Below are positions 12,002 to 23,702 of a DNA stretch of 64,000 nt, in pieces (position 1 is the first letter of the stretch; the number at the start of each line of letters is the position of its first letter). The position numbers and the translations under genes were made by a program. The stretch lies in contig JACONQ010000010.1 of assembly GCA_014281115.1 (NCBI GenBank), forward strand, positions 1,798,001 through 1,862,000, read 5' to 3'. The notes under the pieces are model-generated. The model was not told the origin of the DNA, ran no database searches, and saw only the letters and a program-made list of their open reading frames with translations. The stretch is from Laburnicola sp. R22_1 (Eukaryota; Ascomycota; Dothideomycetes; Pleosporales; Didymosphaeriaceae).

Positions 12002-13737
12002 TTACGTCCGAGTATCCTCCACAGGCTTACCCTCCCCGGGTTTATCCTCCACAGGCTTTTCCTCAGTCAAGGGTACCTCATCTCCCTCTCCATCACTGAT
12101 CAAAACCTCTTCCTCTCCCGGTTGGGGCTCTACAAAAGGAATACCCTCGCCCATCTCCAACTGTATCATCCCCCCCTTACCCTTCACCAGATGCATCAGC
12201 ATATAGTTCATCACACATTGCAGGCCCAGCTCTTCCCCTTTCTTCACGATCCACCCATTGATATACTCAATCTCCGTCATCCGCCCAGCCCTTACATCAG
12301 CTAGCATGCTGGAGAGGTTATCTCTGGTGCGATAGGCCACGCCGACTACCTGATTCTCCAATCGGCCTGGATCAAAGCGTTGCTCGACGTTGGGGATGTA
12401 TTGCAGTTCAGGAAGAGAACGCATGACCAGGGAGATCTCGGATATGAGCAAGCGCATGACACGCGTAAGCGAGTAATTGTAAAGGAGGGCGCCGTTTCGC
12501 GCATCGAGCATGACGGTGAGCGGGTTGATTATGCAATTCACTGCGAGTTTCTCCAGTTGCATTTGGAGGAGATCGGGCGGCGAAAAGGCTGTCGCGCAGA
12601 GAATGGGAGCGCGCAGAAGCGTCCGAAGAAGGTATCGTTGATTTGGAGTCCAAAGAAAGGTCGACGGAGTAGGGGGCGGCGAGAAAGGATCCGGATTCGC
12701 GGGGTGGGCTGGTTCTGCAGGCTGTGGTGCCGAATGGGCCTTGAACTTGAGTGTCGGAGCGTATGGCGCGGGCTCACGATCTCTCTCGTTAGGAAGAATG
12801 CCGAGTGAGATGGTCCCAAACCCAGCGTGCACCGCCGTAAACTGGTCATCTGTTCTGTGCAAGCCGTGAGAGTTGATGCCCACCATGTAGTGAGGTCTCG
12901 TCTCCACATCTGGGAATATCTCCCTGTTCACTTCCTCCACCAAGCCCATTCCATTCTGTAAAAACAGGATGACAGATTCCTTGTGTAGGCGGTGCTTGAC
13001 AGCAGATAGCCCCTGCAGGACCTGCGTCGCCTTCATACAAAGTATGAGTGAATGGATCGGTTCCGTAGACTCTCCATACATGACTTCATACTGCTGCTGA
13101 GCTTCTGATTGCGCATCAGAACCGTCTGAAAAAGCGTTCCCGGCATTTGCCCCCACCTCTTTACCATGGTATCTCAGCCGCGGTCTGGCCAATTCCGCCT
13201 CATACCCTTCCCGCCTCTCGCGGTCTCCGTCTGTTATCAATTGCAGTCTCTTCGGCGAGTCCTCCCATGCTTTCAGTCCCTCAAGACTATGGAAGATAAG
13301 CGTCACAGGGGGCGCATTTTGTATCCCTTTCAATGCATGCGCAATGAACTTTCCCACGTTCCCCATTCCCAAGACATGGATACGGCGATCGAGCACGGGT
13401 TGCGCGCGATAAAAATCGGCTGCTTTTCGCGTCGGAGAAGGTTTGGGCGTATCATCTTTCGCGATCGCATCGTCATCCTGCTTTGCGCTGCATTCTGTTA
13501 GCTCCTGCCAACCCATCAGCTCCCGGGGGAGGAGGCATACTTGATCCCCTGTTTTGCCTGTGGCTCCGCACTTTCAGGGCCAAGCCATCTCTTCATCCGT
13601 CCGCTCGTCTGATAGTAGGCCACCCGGCCGATCGTGTTGCTACCTGGTCTGCATGGAGCTGGTATGTGGCGTATCCGCGGCCGCAGCCGGGGGAGAAATT
13701 GTAAAAGAGAGAAGGAAGACAGATTGCCGAATTTCAA
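12002..13737 (-). CDS. Ketopantoate reductase-like protein (ApbA/PanE family)
   Basis: Two exons (13541-13737 and 12002-13487) with a 53-bp intron (GTATGC donor, GCTAAC branch, TGCAG acceptor) encode 560 residues. The second exon is also open from a downstream ATG at 13516, giving a 504-residue unspliced alternative. The Rossmann NADPH site is IHVLGMGNVGKFIAHAL, with the GxGxxG pattern. The family's HSLILCMKATQVLQGLSAVK and ESVILFLQNGMGLVEEVNRE segments follow, then a helical C-terminal ApbA_C domain (LEKLAVNCIINPLTVMLDAR). The enzyme family reduces 2-dehydropantoate to pantoate for CoA synthesis. Fungal members of this length can be mitochondrial, and the Arg-rich exon 1 would fit a presequence. 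The C-terminus is an acidic Glu/Lys/Pro repeat (KPVEDKPGEGKPVED). The exact substrate is not proven. Confidence 0.82.
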
Positions 13738-14020
13738 CTATACTGCATTAGTGAACAAAGCGACCCTTATTTACCAAGTCACCCAAGTCACCAGGCGCTT
13801 GCAAAAGAAAAGTACAGGAAGTGAAAGAAAGCAGAATGTTGACGTAGTCCCGCCGAAAGTGGAAGGCGCTGAGCACCGCGCCGGAGCGGAGGAAAGCTCG
13901 GCCCGCCACAAAGGAAAGTTTACAGCTGCCCCAACTCACCCACCTCTCCACACCGCACTCACGACAAAACCAGCGCCCGCTGCAGCCGCAGCCCCCAAAC
14001 ATCTAATCACCGCAGCAGCC
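13738..14020. promoter_or_regulatory. Shared divergent promoter region
   Basis: 283 bp between the start codons of the minus-strand ApbA/PanE gene and the plus-strand Lrp1 gene. Both promoters must lie here, so the two genes may share upstream elements. No specific factor site is claimed. Confidence 0.45.
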
Positions 14021-15250
14021 ATGGACCCCGAAATCAACCTCCCCGACCTCACCGAAGACCTCGAATACAACATCGACGACCTCACCACCGCCCTCGAACC
14101 CCTCCTCACCAACCCCCTCTCCACCCTCACCACCACCCTCCCCCTCCTCGACAAAGCAAAGCTCCACGTCCTCACCGCCTACGCCCTCGAGTCGCTCCTC
14201 TTCTCCGCGCTCCAAGCGTCCGGCACAAACGCCAAAGAGCACCGCATCTTCCCCGAACTCGCGCGCCTCAAGGCCTACTTTGGTAAGATCAAAACGGCTG
14301 AGAATGTGGGCGAGAAGCCGACGAGCAAGCTTGACAAGGAGGCTGCGGCGAGGTTCATCAGGCACGGATTGGCGGGCAACGAGCGCTACGACAAGGAGAG
14401 GGCGGAGAGGATAGCGAAGGAGAAGGCTAGAGCGGCGTTGAAGGCGAGGCTGATCCATAAGAAGTTTGATGACGAGGCTGAGAGCAAGATTCAGGAAGAG
14501 CTGAGCAGGAAGAGGAAGGCGGAGGAGGAGGCGAGGCGGGAGGAGAGTGATAGTGAAGAGGACGTCGAGACGAAGGCGGATAAGGATAACGGCGAAGAGG
14601 AGGTCAAGATCAAGGCAGACAAGAACGACGGCGAAGAGGTGGACAATGATAATGAGGCCGCAGCCGACAGCGAGAGCGCCTATTTCTACGGCGACGCCAA
14701 TGTCGACGACACCATGGACATCGACGAGCCTGCTCGCCAGAAACAGGAACCCACCACTCTAACCCACAACTCCGCCCACCAGAAGCCCAGAAAGTCCAGA
14801 AAGCGCAAGCACACCGACACCGCCTCCACCCCCGGTCCCTCGCCCCCCAAAGACGCAGACGCAGACGCAGACGCAGACACCAACCCCCGCCTCCCCAAAG
14901 ACCGCCCCGCTCGCCCCTCCAAAGCCGAGCGCAAAGCCTTCAAACGCGCAAAGAAACTCAGCGAAGCCGCCGCCGCCGCCGCTACCTCCAGCGACCAGCC
15001 CGAAGCCTCCGAGGACGCACTCCCCAACCTCAACCCCGGCATCAAAAAAGAAGAGGACGAGGACACTTGGTCCACGCCCAAGAAATCCAAACGCGCCAGG
15101 AAGCACAAGGAGAAGGAGGTGATTATCCCCGAGAAGCAAGCTGGTGCGCCGCGCGCCCATAGCGCGACGTTCAATGCGTTGCTGGCTGGGAATCTGGCCG
15201 AGATGAAAAAGGACAAGGAGAAGAGTAATAAGAAGGGGAAGAAGAAGTGA
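14021..15250 (+). CDS. lrp1: Exosome cofactor Lrp1/Rrp47 (C1D family)
   Basis: A single exon of 409 residues. The N-terminal 130 residues form the Sas10/C1D helical domain (LTEDLEYNIDDLTTALEPLL, LDKAKLHVLTAYALESLLFS, KEHRIFPELARLKAYFGKIK). The rest is a long charged tail with Lys/Arg coiled-coil repeats, acidic patches and a basic C-terminus ending KEKSNKKGKKK. Rrp47/Lrp1 stabilises the nuclear exosome nuclease Rrp6 and binds RNA through its basic tail in rRNA, snoRNA and snRNA processing. The start at 14021 fits the family; the frame is open further upstream, but that part is Ala/Pro-rich leader. The protein is longer than yeast Lrp1, as is common in filamentous fungi because of the tail. 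A 6-bp coding microsatellite encodes an (Asp-Ala)n run. Confidence 0.92.
   Translation: MDPEINLPDLTEDLEYNIDDLTTALEPLLTNPLSTLTTTLPLLDKAKLHVLTAYALESLLFSALQASGTNAKEHRIFPELARLKAYFGKIKTAENVGEKPTSKLDKEAAARFIRHGLAGNERYDKERAERIAKEKARAALKARLIHKKFDDEAESKIQEELSRKRKAEEEARREESDSEEDVETKADKDNGEEEVKIKADKNDGEEVDNDNEAAADSESAYFYGDANVDDTMDIDEPARQKQEPTTLTHNSAHQKPRKSRKRKHTDTASTPGPSPPKDADADADADTNPRLPKDRPARPSKAERKAFKRAKKLSEAAAAAATSSDQPEASEDALPNLNPGIKKEEDEDTWSTPKKSKRARKHKEKEVIIPEKQAGAPRAHSATFNALLAGNLAEMKKDKEKSNKKGKKK
14852..14878 (+). repeat. Coding hexanucleotide microsatellite (Asp-Ala)n
   Basis: About four and a half copies of a GACGCA unit within the Lrp1 tail. It is in frame, so copy-number change only alters the length of the Asp-Ala run. 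Confidence 0.9.
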
Positions 15251-16003
15251 GTGCGTGGGTGGGTGGGCCACGACGAGGGGATGGCTGCAGTTGCGCAACA
15301 AATAGTTGAGATATCCCGCACACGGCGAGGCATTGGTTGGAAATTGGTCGTATGCATGCATTGATACCCAAAAAAGGCGTTGCGGAATGGCCAGACACAC
15401 GAGCTACCCGCTGAGGTAGAGTAGTTTCAGAAGCATTGGTACCCATCATCACGCAAACAAACAATGGCAACCTCATCAAGGGCATCGTCATTAAGCGTAT
15501 GTATTATCAGCTTGTAGCTCTATATAGCATAACAAGCCATATGCCATACCACTCCCGCTCTAGTGCAATTCAATCCCACCCCCAACCCCAGACCTGTCCA
15601 ACCCAATGCCGTCTTCCTCTCACCCCCTCCTTAAAGTTGCAGACCCAGATGCCGATACCAATATTTTACAAGAAAAAAAGATGCGCGCAGCGACAGTGAA
15701 ACCAAAGCACTCAGACCCAATATACTACTCCTAGTATCGGAATCGTACTGTACAAGAGGGACGCAAAAACGGAAACGAAAGACGGAAAAAGGAACCCAAA
15801 GACCTTTTTGTATATGCGATGATGCGGTCGGCCGTGCCTGTATATAACCATGAATGAGAAGTGTCGAATATGAATGCTCAATATTATGCAGGGGGGATGA
15901 AATTATATAATAAGTGATTGCCGTGAGCGTCGTGCGTGCAAGGTGAAAACCGGCTGCCGAAAGTGGACGGTACAGACAGAATCAACGGAGTCCAAGGTGT
16001 CGT
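15251..16003. other. Intergenic region, convergent 3' UTRs
   Basis: 753 bp between Lrp1 and Sec2, which converge. It is AT-richer than the flanks in the second half, with several poly-A-like stretches, consistent with two 3' UTRs. No gene seen. Confidence 0.55.
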
Positions 16004-18217
16004 CTACTGGAACGACCCTGGAATTGTCAAGCTCAGCCTCTCGTCCTTCTTTTTTGGAGAAGGTTCCGGAGAAACGGGGGTCGAGATAGAACGCTGGTGT
16101 TGATTCTGGCTCTCCGTCACCCTAGCATCCATGGATTTGCGCACTTCCTCTTGAAGCTGTGCCTCTGCTTCCTCTTCGATCTTCTTCTCCTCTGACTGCA
16201 TCAAGATATCTGCAGGAGCGGTCGCGCTAGAGATGACCGTCTTGCCGATAGACACTCTCTTCGCCTTATCCTCGCTCTTCGACTGAAACGGATCCTCTTC
16301 GCTCTTCCAAGGTTCCGTCGATGGTTCCGCCATATCCACCGCAGAGTCCAGAGGCTTGTCGGAGACTTGGCTTTCCTCGCTGTTTCTAGCCGCATCCGAT
16401 TTCCCGACCCCATTGGCAAATGTTGGACTCCGTGGGCTGTCCCTGATGGCAATAAACGAGGGAACCACACCACCGCCGATGCGAGACCAAAACATACGCT
16501 CTCGTAAGCGGACGCTCTCTTCCCAGGCTGCCTTCTTCTCTTCCTCACTCTCTGCCCTCCAATGACCTGCCGCGACCATTCGAAGGAAGCTAATATAATC
16601 GCAAGTAGACCGTATCCTGCCCAAACACCAATCGCACAGTGGATGTCGTGTCTCGTCGCTCTCGGACGACTTGAACCTGAACTTCCTAGCAAACTGCTCG
16701 CCTGTCCTAGATTCTCCGCACAAGGAGCATGGGAACACAGGGCCACGAAATTTGAGCGGAGCTGGATTGGGTTCCACGACCAGAGAGCCAGCTGTGATAC
16801 TATTCAGCACAGTGCGGCGTGCCATCCATGAAAGTCCCGGCGCGATATCTAGCCGTAATGTGGGCTCGATGTCCTCGGACAAAGCTCGCTTGTAGAACTT
16901 CTCATCTTTCAAGTTCGGAATGGATGTCCCGGCAAGAGACTCACGCGGCGAGTTGTTGCCCGGCGGCTTTGAAATAGGCAGAGAACTGGTGGAGCTGTTG
17001 GTCAGAGATCCGAGGCCCAACACATTCAGGCTACCATAGTTGCCGCTCGAAACACGGCTGTTGGGCGCAGAGCGAGAGCTGATTTTAAGCATCTCTTGGA
17101 AATCTTTGACTGACGTAAGGTCGGACCGGAGAATAGGGTGGATAAGGTGGGTGAAGTGCAGAGGATGGTTGGGGGTGATGTCATCAGAACTAGGCGTGTT
17201 CGGTGTCTGGCCGTTTGTGTCGAACATTTTGCTCATCTTGTCTGCCGGTGTGATACCAGGAGTCGAAGGTGCGGTCGTCGTGGGCAGCGTGTTGCTCTCG
17301 TCGTCGCCGTGAGCACTCATCTTTTCCATTACACCCTTGAGATCCTGAAGTTGCTCTTGCAGTGAAAGCTGGAGGCACTCGCCATCTTTGAGTTGCTGCC
17401 TCAGCTGCTCATTACGTTTTTCAGAGGCCTCTGTCTCTTTCCGCGCAGCTGCCACCATCTAGAGCGGATTAGCAAGACACCGAGACAAGGCGAACAGCGC
17501 AACTCACCACATTGGCTTCCTCAAAAAGCGCAGCCGTCAGAGTCTCGACCTCGTTGTCCGTCTTTCTCTTTGCCTTTTCAGCGTCGATCCGTCTTCTCCT
17601 TTCCTCGTTGATGTCGCTTGAGAGCTGCTTCTCCATCTTGTCGTACACCTCCTTGTCCACCAACAGGCCATTTGCGACCTTTTGCTCATGGATCTTGACC
17701 TGCAGCTCGAGCTGGGCCAGCCTCTCCCTTGCCGCCTCTAGCTCATGGCGTGTCTGCTGCAGATTGTCGTCCAGCTTGGTCTGGTGGTTGATGGCATCGA
17801 TCAGCTTTGTGCTGAGCGTGGAGACTTCCTGGCTCAGATCGGGATGCATGCTCGAGTCTGTCGAATTGTTGCGCGACAAGGCTCGCTGGGGCGTGGGGGT
17901 TCGGGGGTCGGGTATCGTGTTCATGACTTCGCTGTCGGAGCGCGACAGCGTCGGCAGGGGGAACTTCTTCAGCTGCGGCGAGGATATCGACTTGGTGACG
18001 GTCTTGTTGGTCGGAGTGGGGGTCAAGGAGCGCAGTTGGTTCTGGAGGCGCGACGGCGTGATGGTGCCTGAGCTACCGGAGGCGTGTACCCACGGGGCGG
18101 CGTGCACGTATCTGGAGAAAGCAACGTGTAAGCGATGAATGCCATGCGGGGCAGGGTGAAACGGCAGCAGGCGCAGTGTTTAATTGCAGACGCTGTGGGA
18201 CGGACGTACTCAGCCAT
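16004..18217 (-). CDS. sec2: Sec2-type Rab guanine nucleotide exchange factor
   Basis: Three exons: an 8-nt first exon at 18210-18217 (ATG GCT GA), then 17508-18111 and 16004-17458. Introns are 98 and 49 bp and the product is 688 residues. After a Ser/Thr/Pro-rich N-terminus comes a long parallel coiled coil (about residues 75-250) with the Sec2 GEF signature at the exon junction: TLTAALFEEANVMVAAARKE. The C-terminal half has the fungal Sec2 conserved block FPCSLCGESRTGEQFARKFR then HPLCDWCLGRIRSTCDYISF, including paired CxxC motifs that could bind metal. Sec2 activates the Rab Sec4 on secretory vesicles and links Ypt32 and the exocyst in polarised exocytosis. The tiny first exon was chosen because it gives MAEYVHAAPWVHASGSSG in frame. 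Confidence 0.92.
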
Positions 18218-19989
18218 GACTGGCGTGTGGTGCAGCTCTAGCTCGACTGGATGCTGTGGGCGAGGAGCTAGGCGTTGGCTGCAGTGCAGGCGGACAAAGG
18301 AGTGACGGAAAGAGGAAGCAGGCGTCTCTTGTAGCCCCAAACGATCAAGATGGGCACATTGGGGGCAATGAGGTCGCTCGGCGAGAGAGAGAGACTCGGC
18401 GGGGGCGAAGGCCTGAGGGTTGGAGGCGGAGGCGTAAAGCAGTGTGACGGGGGAGGAGCGAGCGCAGGAACTGCCGGGGGCCCCTGGCTGCTTACAAGTC
18501 CTCGCCGCCACGACGCTTTCGGCCCCGGATCTGGGCGCGTACAGCCTCGCAATCCGATGAACACGATACACGGCTATAAACTCAATGCCACCAGCTTTGG
18601 CTCAGTGCGCCGTGGTTGCGAATCCGGCCACGCGCAACCTTGGATCCAGCGATACGAAGCCATCAATAATCACCATCTACAAAAAGAGGCGACGAGTCGC
18701 GTGGAGGCCTTGCACAGCCGTCATTCAATTTATTGTTCTGCTGAGCTCACCTTCTTAATTTGGTAGTGGGAGATGGCGTGCGCAAGCGCCCACAATGCAG
18801 GTAAGCTTGTTCCTACTGCATCTTTCGGGCCGCGGATATTGTGTCCCCGTCTTTATCAGCGAATACGTACATATTACAGTTCTACCGACGGTTTCTACTG
18901 TGCATGCGCGGATCGTTCCTGCTCCTGTTGTTGGGGCCACGGCTTGCCTCGGCCTATGACGTGACTCCTACCTAAGCGCCCGCGCGGACATCGGTATCCA
19001 TGCAGGTCTCTCAACCACATGTTTACTCTTACCGAGTGCCATGTCCAAAAGCGCCTGCTGTCAGGCATTCTCAACCTTCAGCTTCCTAGTTATTGCCGAT
19101 GCCTTCAACGCTTCGGCAAGCTCTTGGCTTTAAACCAAGTCAAGCCCTAGAGTGCCGATGACGGTTCTCGTACAAGCGATATGGAAGGCCAAGGTCGCTT
19201 ATAGAGAACGTCGACAGATAAATCTCGAGAAGAAATAGAGAAGGATTAGTAGCGTATCATCTCTCTAACTGTTTTTGGGATAGCATCCTTCTCTTGTACA
19301 TACTCGCGTAGTGTACGCCGGCCTGGCGTTCAATGATGCAGTTATGTCAGTGGACAACACATGGTTTTCGGTTTTCTCTTCTACTCGTTTCGGAAGGCTA
19401 GATTCCTTCCTTCCCTAGATAGTTGTGTTGATGCACGAAAGCTCGGAGTTGTTCTTTGTACAACGCTGTGGTCATGGCTTGGGGGGTTTAAGTTCTTCTT
19501 CTTCCAAGAACATGTATGTGTAATACAGCGTAACCTCCTACCTTAAGGAACCAAATAGACTCCAAAAATCAACCTGCTACCCAACACAACTTGCCATCAT
19601 CCCACATCACACCGTCTCTGACTTTGATTGTGAAAGATCGGGCATCGGTGTTTAGGGTTCGAGTGCCGTGTACCCGGGGGCAACATGAGAAAATTGCCAT
19701 GCACAGAATTTGACTGCGTGAGAAAGACTGATGAGTAACTATCTCATCCCCCCGCGAATGAAAGCTGAAAAGGTAAGTATGTAGGTCGAATAATAACCCA
19801 ACCGCCTGGTTGTTGGTTCTAGGCTGTCAACCCTGCCTGGCGCCCAACGCTTAACAGCGCACAAGCCTGCACCACACTGCTCAGTGCACCACCACCCGCA
19901 CGACCACCATCACGTCACGGCAATAGGGTTCCTTCAACTCGGCACTCCCCACCAAATCAAACCACCCAACCCCTTCCGAATAATCAACC
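18218..19989. other. Long intergenic region
   Basis: 1.77 kb between the divergent Sec2 and PDCD5 starts. Frames are short and unconvincing. A stretch around 19130-19260 is AG-rich. I looked for a tRNA around 19650, where a TTCGA-like T-loop occurs, but found no matching A box or acceptor stem. No other element seen. Confidence 0.5.
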
Positions 19990-20768
19990 ATGGCCGACGC
20001 CGACCTCGAAGAGGTACCAACCCCCCTCTACATCCCCGCCAAAATCACGGCAGCGCATGCGAACCAGCTAACATGGACGCATAGATCCGTCGTGCACGGC
20101 TGCAGCAACTACAACAGCAAGGTGGCGGTGGTGGAGGAGGCGGCGAAGGTCAAGACCAGGAGGAGAAGAGGTGCGTCATGATGCGCTGAGTGGGGTATGG
20201 AAGAGAGGTGTACTAATGTGTGAGGGTAGGCAACGTGAAGGTATGTCCGCCCGGCTTTCCACTTCTCGCTGCGCTGCGTACAGCGCCGTCCCACCCGCTA
20301 GCGGTTTCCCCGAGCTCGAGACGAGAGCGCAGGCTGCCTTCTATCCGCGTAGACGAAATGCTTCAGCGAAGCTGTTTCCGTGGGCGTCACCCAAGGCAGC
20401 CCGTATATACACACACCACCCACCCCTCACCCCTCCAACCTCCCACCTCCCCCCTAACTAACCCCCTCCCTCCCCCAGCAGACCAACGCACCACGATCCT
20501 CTCTCAAATCCTCACCCCCCCAGCCGCCGACCGCCTCGCGCGGATCCGCCTCGTCAAAGAATCGCGCGCCACCGACGTCGAAAACCGCCTCATCACCCTC
20601 GCCCGCACGGGCCAGCTACGCGCCAAGATCACCGAAGACCAGCTCAAGGAGATGCTGGCGGCCGTGGCGGAGCAGCAGGAGAAGGAGGAGAGTCGCATTG
20701 TGGTGAATAAGAGGGGGGGCGGGGGGTGGGATGATGATGATTTGGATGATTTGTTGAAGGATGTTTGA
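19990..20768 (+). CDS. PDCD5/TFAR19-family DNA-binding protein
   Basis: Four exons: 19990-20013, 20085-20170, an 11-nt microexon 20230-20240, and 20479-20768, encoding 136 residues. The microexon is required: it supplies the bases that give EEKRQREADQRTTILSQIL, the conserved PDCD5 helix. Skipping it breaks the frame. The protein starts MADADLEEIRRARLQQLQQQ, has a poly-Gly run, then the three-helix PDCD5 core (DRLARIRLVKESRATDVENR, LITLARTGQLRAKITEDQLK) and an acidic C-terminus (WDDDDLDDLLKDV). Family members are small nuclear/cytoplasmic proteins linked to apoptosis and chaperonin function in animals; the fungal role is unclear. Intron 3 (238 bp) is long for this window. Confidence 0.93.
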
Positions 20769-21215
20769 GAGTGTGTGGGGAGGGTGAGGGGATGGGAAGG
20801 AGATGGTAAAGGGGTGGGAGGAGGGAAGGGATGGCTGGATGTGGCTTGCATTTGGGAGGCGTTTGGGATGGATGGATTCCCCCCTTTTGTGGATATTTCA
20901 CAGTACAGCGGCTGGGATAAAAAAGCTTGAGGACATTTTCGACATGAGAATCACCTATCTTAGGGTAACATGGTACCTATACTTTGTATCCTGGTGATGT
21001 AGGCTCAACGTTTAGGCATGGATGGATACTTGGCATGGGACATTGATATTGTTCCTGGCGGGCATATGGCGCATGTTGCACTATATAGTCTGGACAAACC
21101 GCTCTACTGTGACCCTATGACGCCGTAGGGCATCTGCTGCTAGAACGGAACAATCATCGGACTGTTTGCTCCGCCACGCCAGTCTACCTCATGAAACCCT
21201 CGCTGCACATACTCC
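20769..21215. other. Intergenic region, convergent 3' ends
   Basis: 447 bp between PDCD5 and the Arb2-domain gene, which converge. No gene or repeat seen. Confidence 0.5.
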
Positions 21216-23306
21216 TCAATCCTCCTCCAACTCGAGCTTCGCTAGTTCCTCCTCTACCGTGTTCAAGCACCCGGCACTCTTGACCACCTCACTATCCGCC
21301 TCGACGCCTGCAAAAGTGATAGCCGGACCCGACTTCTTCTCCACCCACTTCTCACCACTGGTCTTGGGCTCCCACTTGTCGCGCAACTCCTGTGAAGCGC
21401 CCGCACCCAAGCCACCAGTCTTCAGCGCCTTCTTCTCCAGTTCGGCAAGTTCAGCTTCTTTCTTAACGATTCGTTGCTGGAGGAGACGAAGGCCAGGGAC
21501 AATGGCAGGATAGTCTTGCGGAGAAGCGAGGAACGCCGTCTTCATGTTGTCTAGTTCGGCTTGGGCGGTCATGACGGCTTTCTTGTCGGGGTTGAGCATT
21601 TCTTCCGGCAGGGTCTCGTCAGAGTCCGCCGGTGCAAAGGTGAGCGGATTGTCCGGCGAAGGCTCGGCGACGTCGAGGCTGAAGTCTGGGTTGCAGAAGC
21701 CGTTGGGGTCTTGTGTAGGGTCAGCATATGTTTTTCGTGCGGTGCATTCTCTAGAAGAAAGACTCACCACGTGCTACGTCCTCGAAAAAGCTCAAGACGG
21801 CCTGCTGGATGGGGCGTTGCGTGAAGACGCACTCGCCGACCCAGGTGTCTCCTCCGCCAAAAGTCGGACAGATCGGGTCCTCGTCCTGGAAGTCTTCGGT
21901 GGACGTGCCATCCTGCTTGACCTGCTCGGGGGTTGCTTTAGTTTCAGCGTGAACGTCCGTGGACGGAGCGTCCGCGCACCCACCATCTCCTCCTGCAACA
22001 ATCTCCAGCCAGTCGATGGATTCTTCGTAATCAGGCTTGTGCGAAACGGCCTTTGAATCGTACTCTGAGGGGAGACTAATACACTGACCCGGACTTGTGC
22101 TCTTAAACTGTGCGCTCTTCCACTGCCTAGCGCGCGTATGGAGGAAGGCTTTTAACTCTGGGTCGTGGATCTGGCAGCTGTCCATAGATAAGTGCATGAT
22201 AGCTAGAGCCTTGAGGCGTGGAGCGTAGCGACGGACTATTATCTTGTTATTTCAATCCATAACCCCAATTCAAAAGTTCGGCGACTTAATCGTGTATCCT
22301 GGGGTAAACCAGTCCACAATAAGTCTCCAGACTTTTTGATGTAGCTATGCAAGAGTTTGAAAACTTACACTCGTGGCTCAAGACGTCAATCAGCTTCTCT
22401 GCGCCGTTTTCGATTGCAACAACGTATATCTCAGCCTCAGGTGAGACTAGATCGGGATTCATGATTACGGAATCGAAGGCGCTCTTGATATGCTCTTGAG
22501 GTGTAGCGTGGCCCGGTACGCGGTTCTCGATAGGATGTATCACTACAGCGTCGTGGGTGATGGACTTCCGCGGCAGGGCATTCCAGCTGCGAATCGAGAG
22601 AGCCTTGTTGAACTTGTGGGAATAGAGAAGCTGGCCGGCGTTGAGCACAACCAGCCCAGGGATATCCTCGTCTTTGTCAATACGAGCACCGTCTTTGGCA
22701 AGCTCTTCGATCACATCCATGTCTCCCGCAGCTCGAGTGCGTGTAGACAATTCCTTGACGAAGTTGATGACTGAGCCGCCGTTGAGTCCGCCTTCTCGCT
22801 GTAGCTCGCGGTAGGCAAGGATGCCTAGATCTTGATAGCAGTCATCATTGATTAGGACGATGACGCGCTTTCGTGTCTTCAGCACATCGGCGGCGGGTGC
22901 GAGAATTGGGATGTGTGGGCCGTCAGGCTTGGTGTTAGAGAGGGTAGGAAGATACAGCTCCTTGAGACCGAGGGCGGACAAGCGCTTCAGGACCTCTTCG
23001 CGCTGGCAAACTAATTGAACGTCAGTGTGCGGCTCGGGGACGAGCGGCACAGGTACACCTACCTCGCATTGCCTCCCCGCGGACCTCATTGTGACGGTCG
23101 TTGTTGGTGTAGAAGAAGTCGAAGAAGTGATCCGGAGCTTCGATCTGGCGGATGCAGCAATTCTTGTCGATGAAGTACCCAAGTTCTTTGAGGTCGGCCT
23201 GGAAGTTGGCGTACGGTCAGCTTGTCCTGAAATGGACACCTACTCTGGAGTAACTAACGAGATACTTTGCATCCGGGTCCAACGTTTTCTCCTGTCGGCG
23301 GAACAT
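21216..23306 (-). CDS. Arb2-domain (FAM172-like) protein with long C-terminal extension
   Basis: Five exons (23259-23306, 23063-23198, 22369-23010, 21768-22235, 21216-21709) encode 595 residues. Introns are 60, 52, 133 and 58 bp. The third intron joins EKLIDVLSHE to FRRYAPRLKALAIMHLSM; without it the region looks like two genes. The N-terminus MFRRQEKTLDPDAKYLADLK then LGYFIDKNCCIRQI and the block RKRVIVLINDDCYQDLGILA, GLVVLNAGQLLYSHK, RSWNALPRKS mark the Arb2 alpha/beta-hydrolase-like domain. The segment DPICPTFGGGDTWVGECVF then LSFFEDVARDPN ends the conserved part. The last 150 residues are a Lys/Glu coiled coil and an acidic tail. Arb2 in fission yeast is an Argonaute siRNA chaperone subunit; the role in filamentous fungi is not known. 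The acceptor before DPNGF is AAG, less usual but in frame. Confidence 0.85.
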
Positions 23307-23702
23307 GGTGGCAGCGTGCTTCGACCTTGTTGGTGCGACTACTCGGGAAGTCGCCTGCGTGGTTTGGCAGGTGCAGTGGAGAAGAGCCGCACGGTAGAGT
23401 GATATAGACGCCTTGGTTGAGAAAAAGACGTTGCAATAAAAACTTGGACGCGTCCGTTTGCCGCTGGGGGACGGTGATTTGCTACGCGAGACAGTGAACG
23501 AAGCCGGATGACGCAGGTGAAGGCCACAGGAAAGAGAAGGAGCGATCTTGTGTCGGACGCGGCACCTCATGAGGATTTTTGGAGAGCAGCCCGTACTGCT
23601 ACAAGGCTATAGTATGTACCCCTTCTAAACGCCGTCCAATGCCAGTATACACCCGTACTATACACGTATTCTGCAAGCAAAGGCCGTCCCGTCCCTACGT
23701 CT
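23307..23702. other. Intergenic region between uS14m and the Arb2-domain gene
   Basis: 396 bp that hold the Arb2-gene promoter and the 3' UTR of the uS14m gene on the same strand. No gene seen. Confidence 0.5.

Noticed and set aside
14686..15357. 223-codon minus-strand frame
   Set aside because: It is antisense to the charged tail of Lrp1 and consists of Ser/Ala/Leu low complexity.
19640..19700. Possible tRNA T-loop (GGTTCGAG)
   Set aside because: No A box, no anticodon arm and no pairing acceptor stem could be found around it.
22286..22400. Separate ending of the Arb2 gene at 22286
   Set aside because: Reading through the donor gives a short tail, whereas splicing to 22235 continues the Arb2 family sequence.
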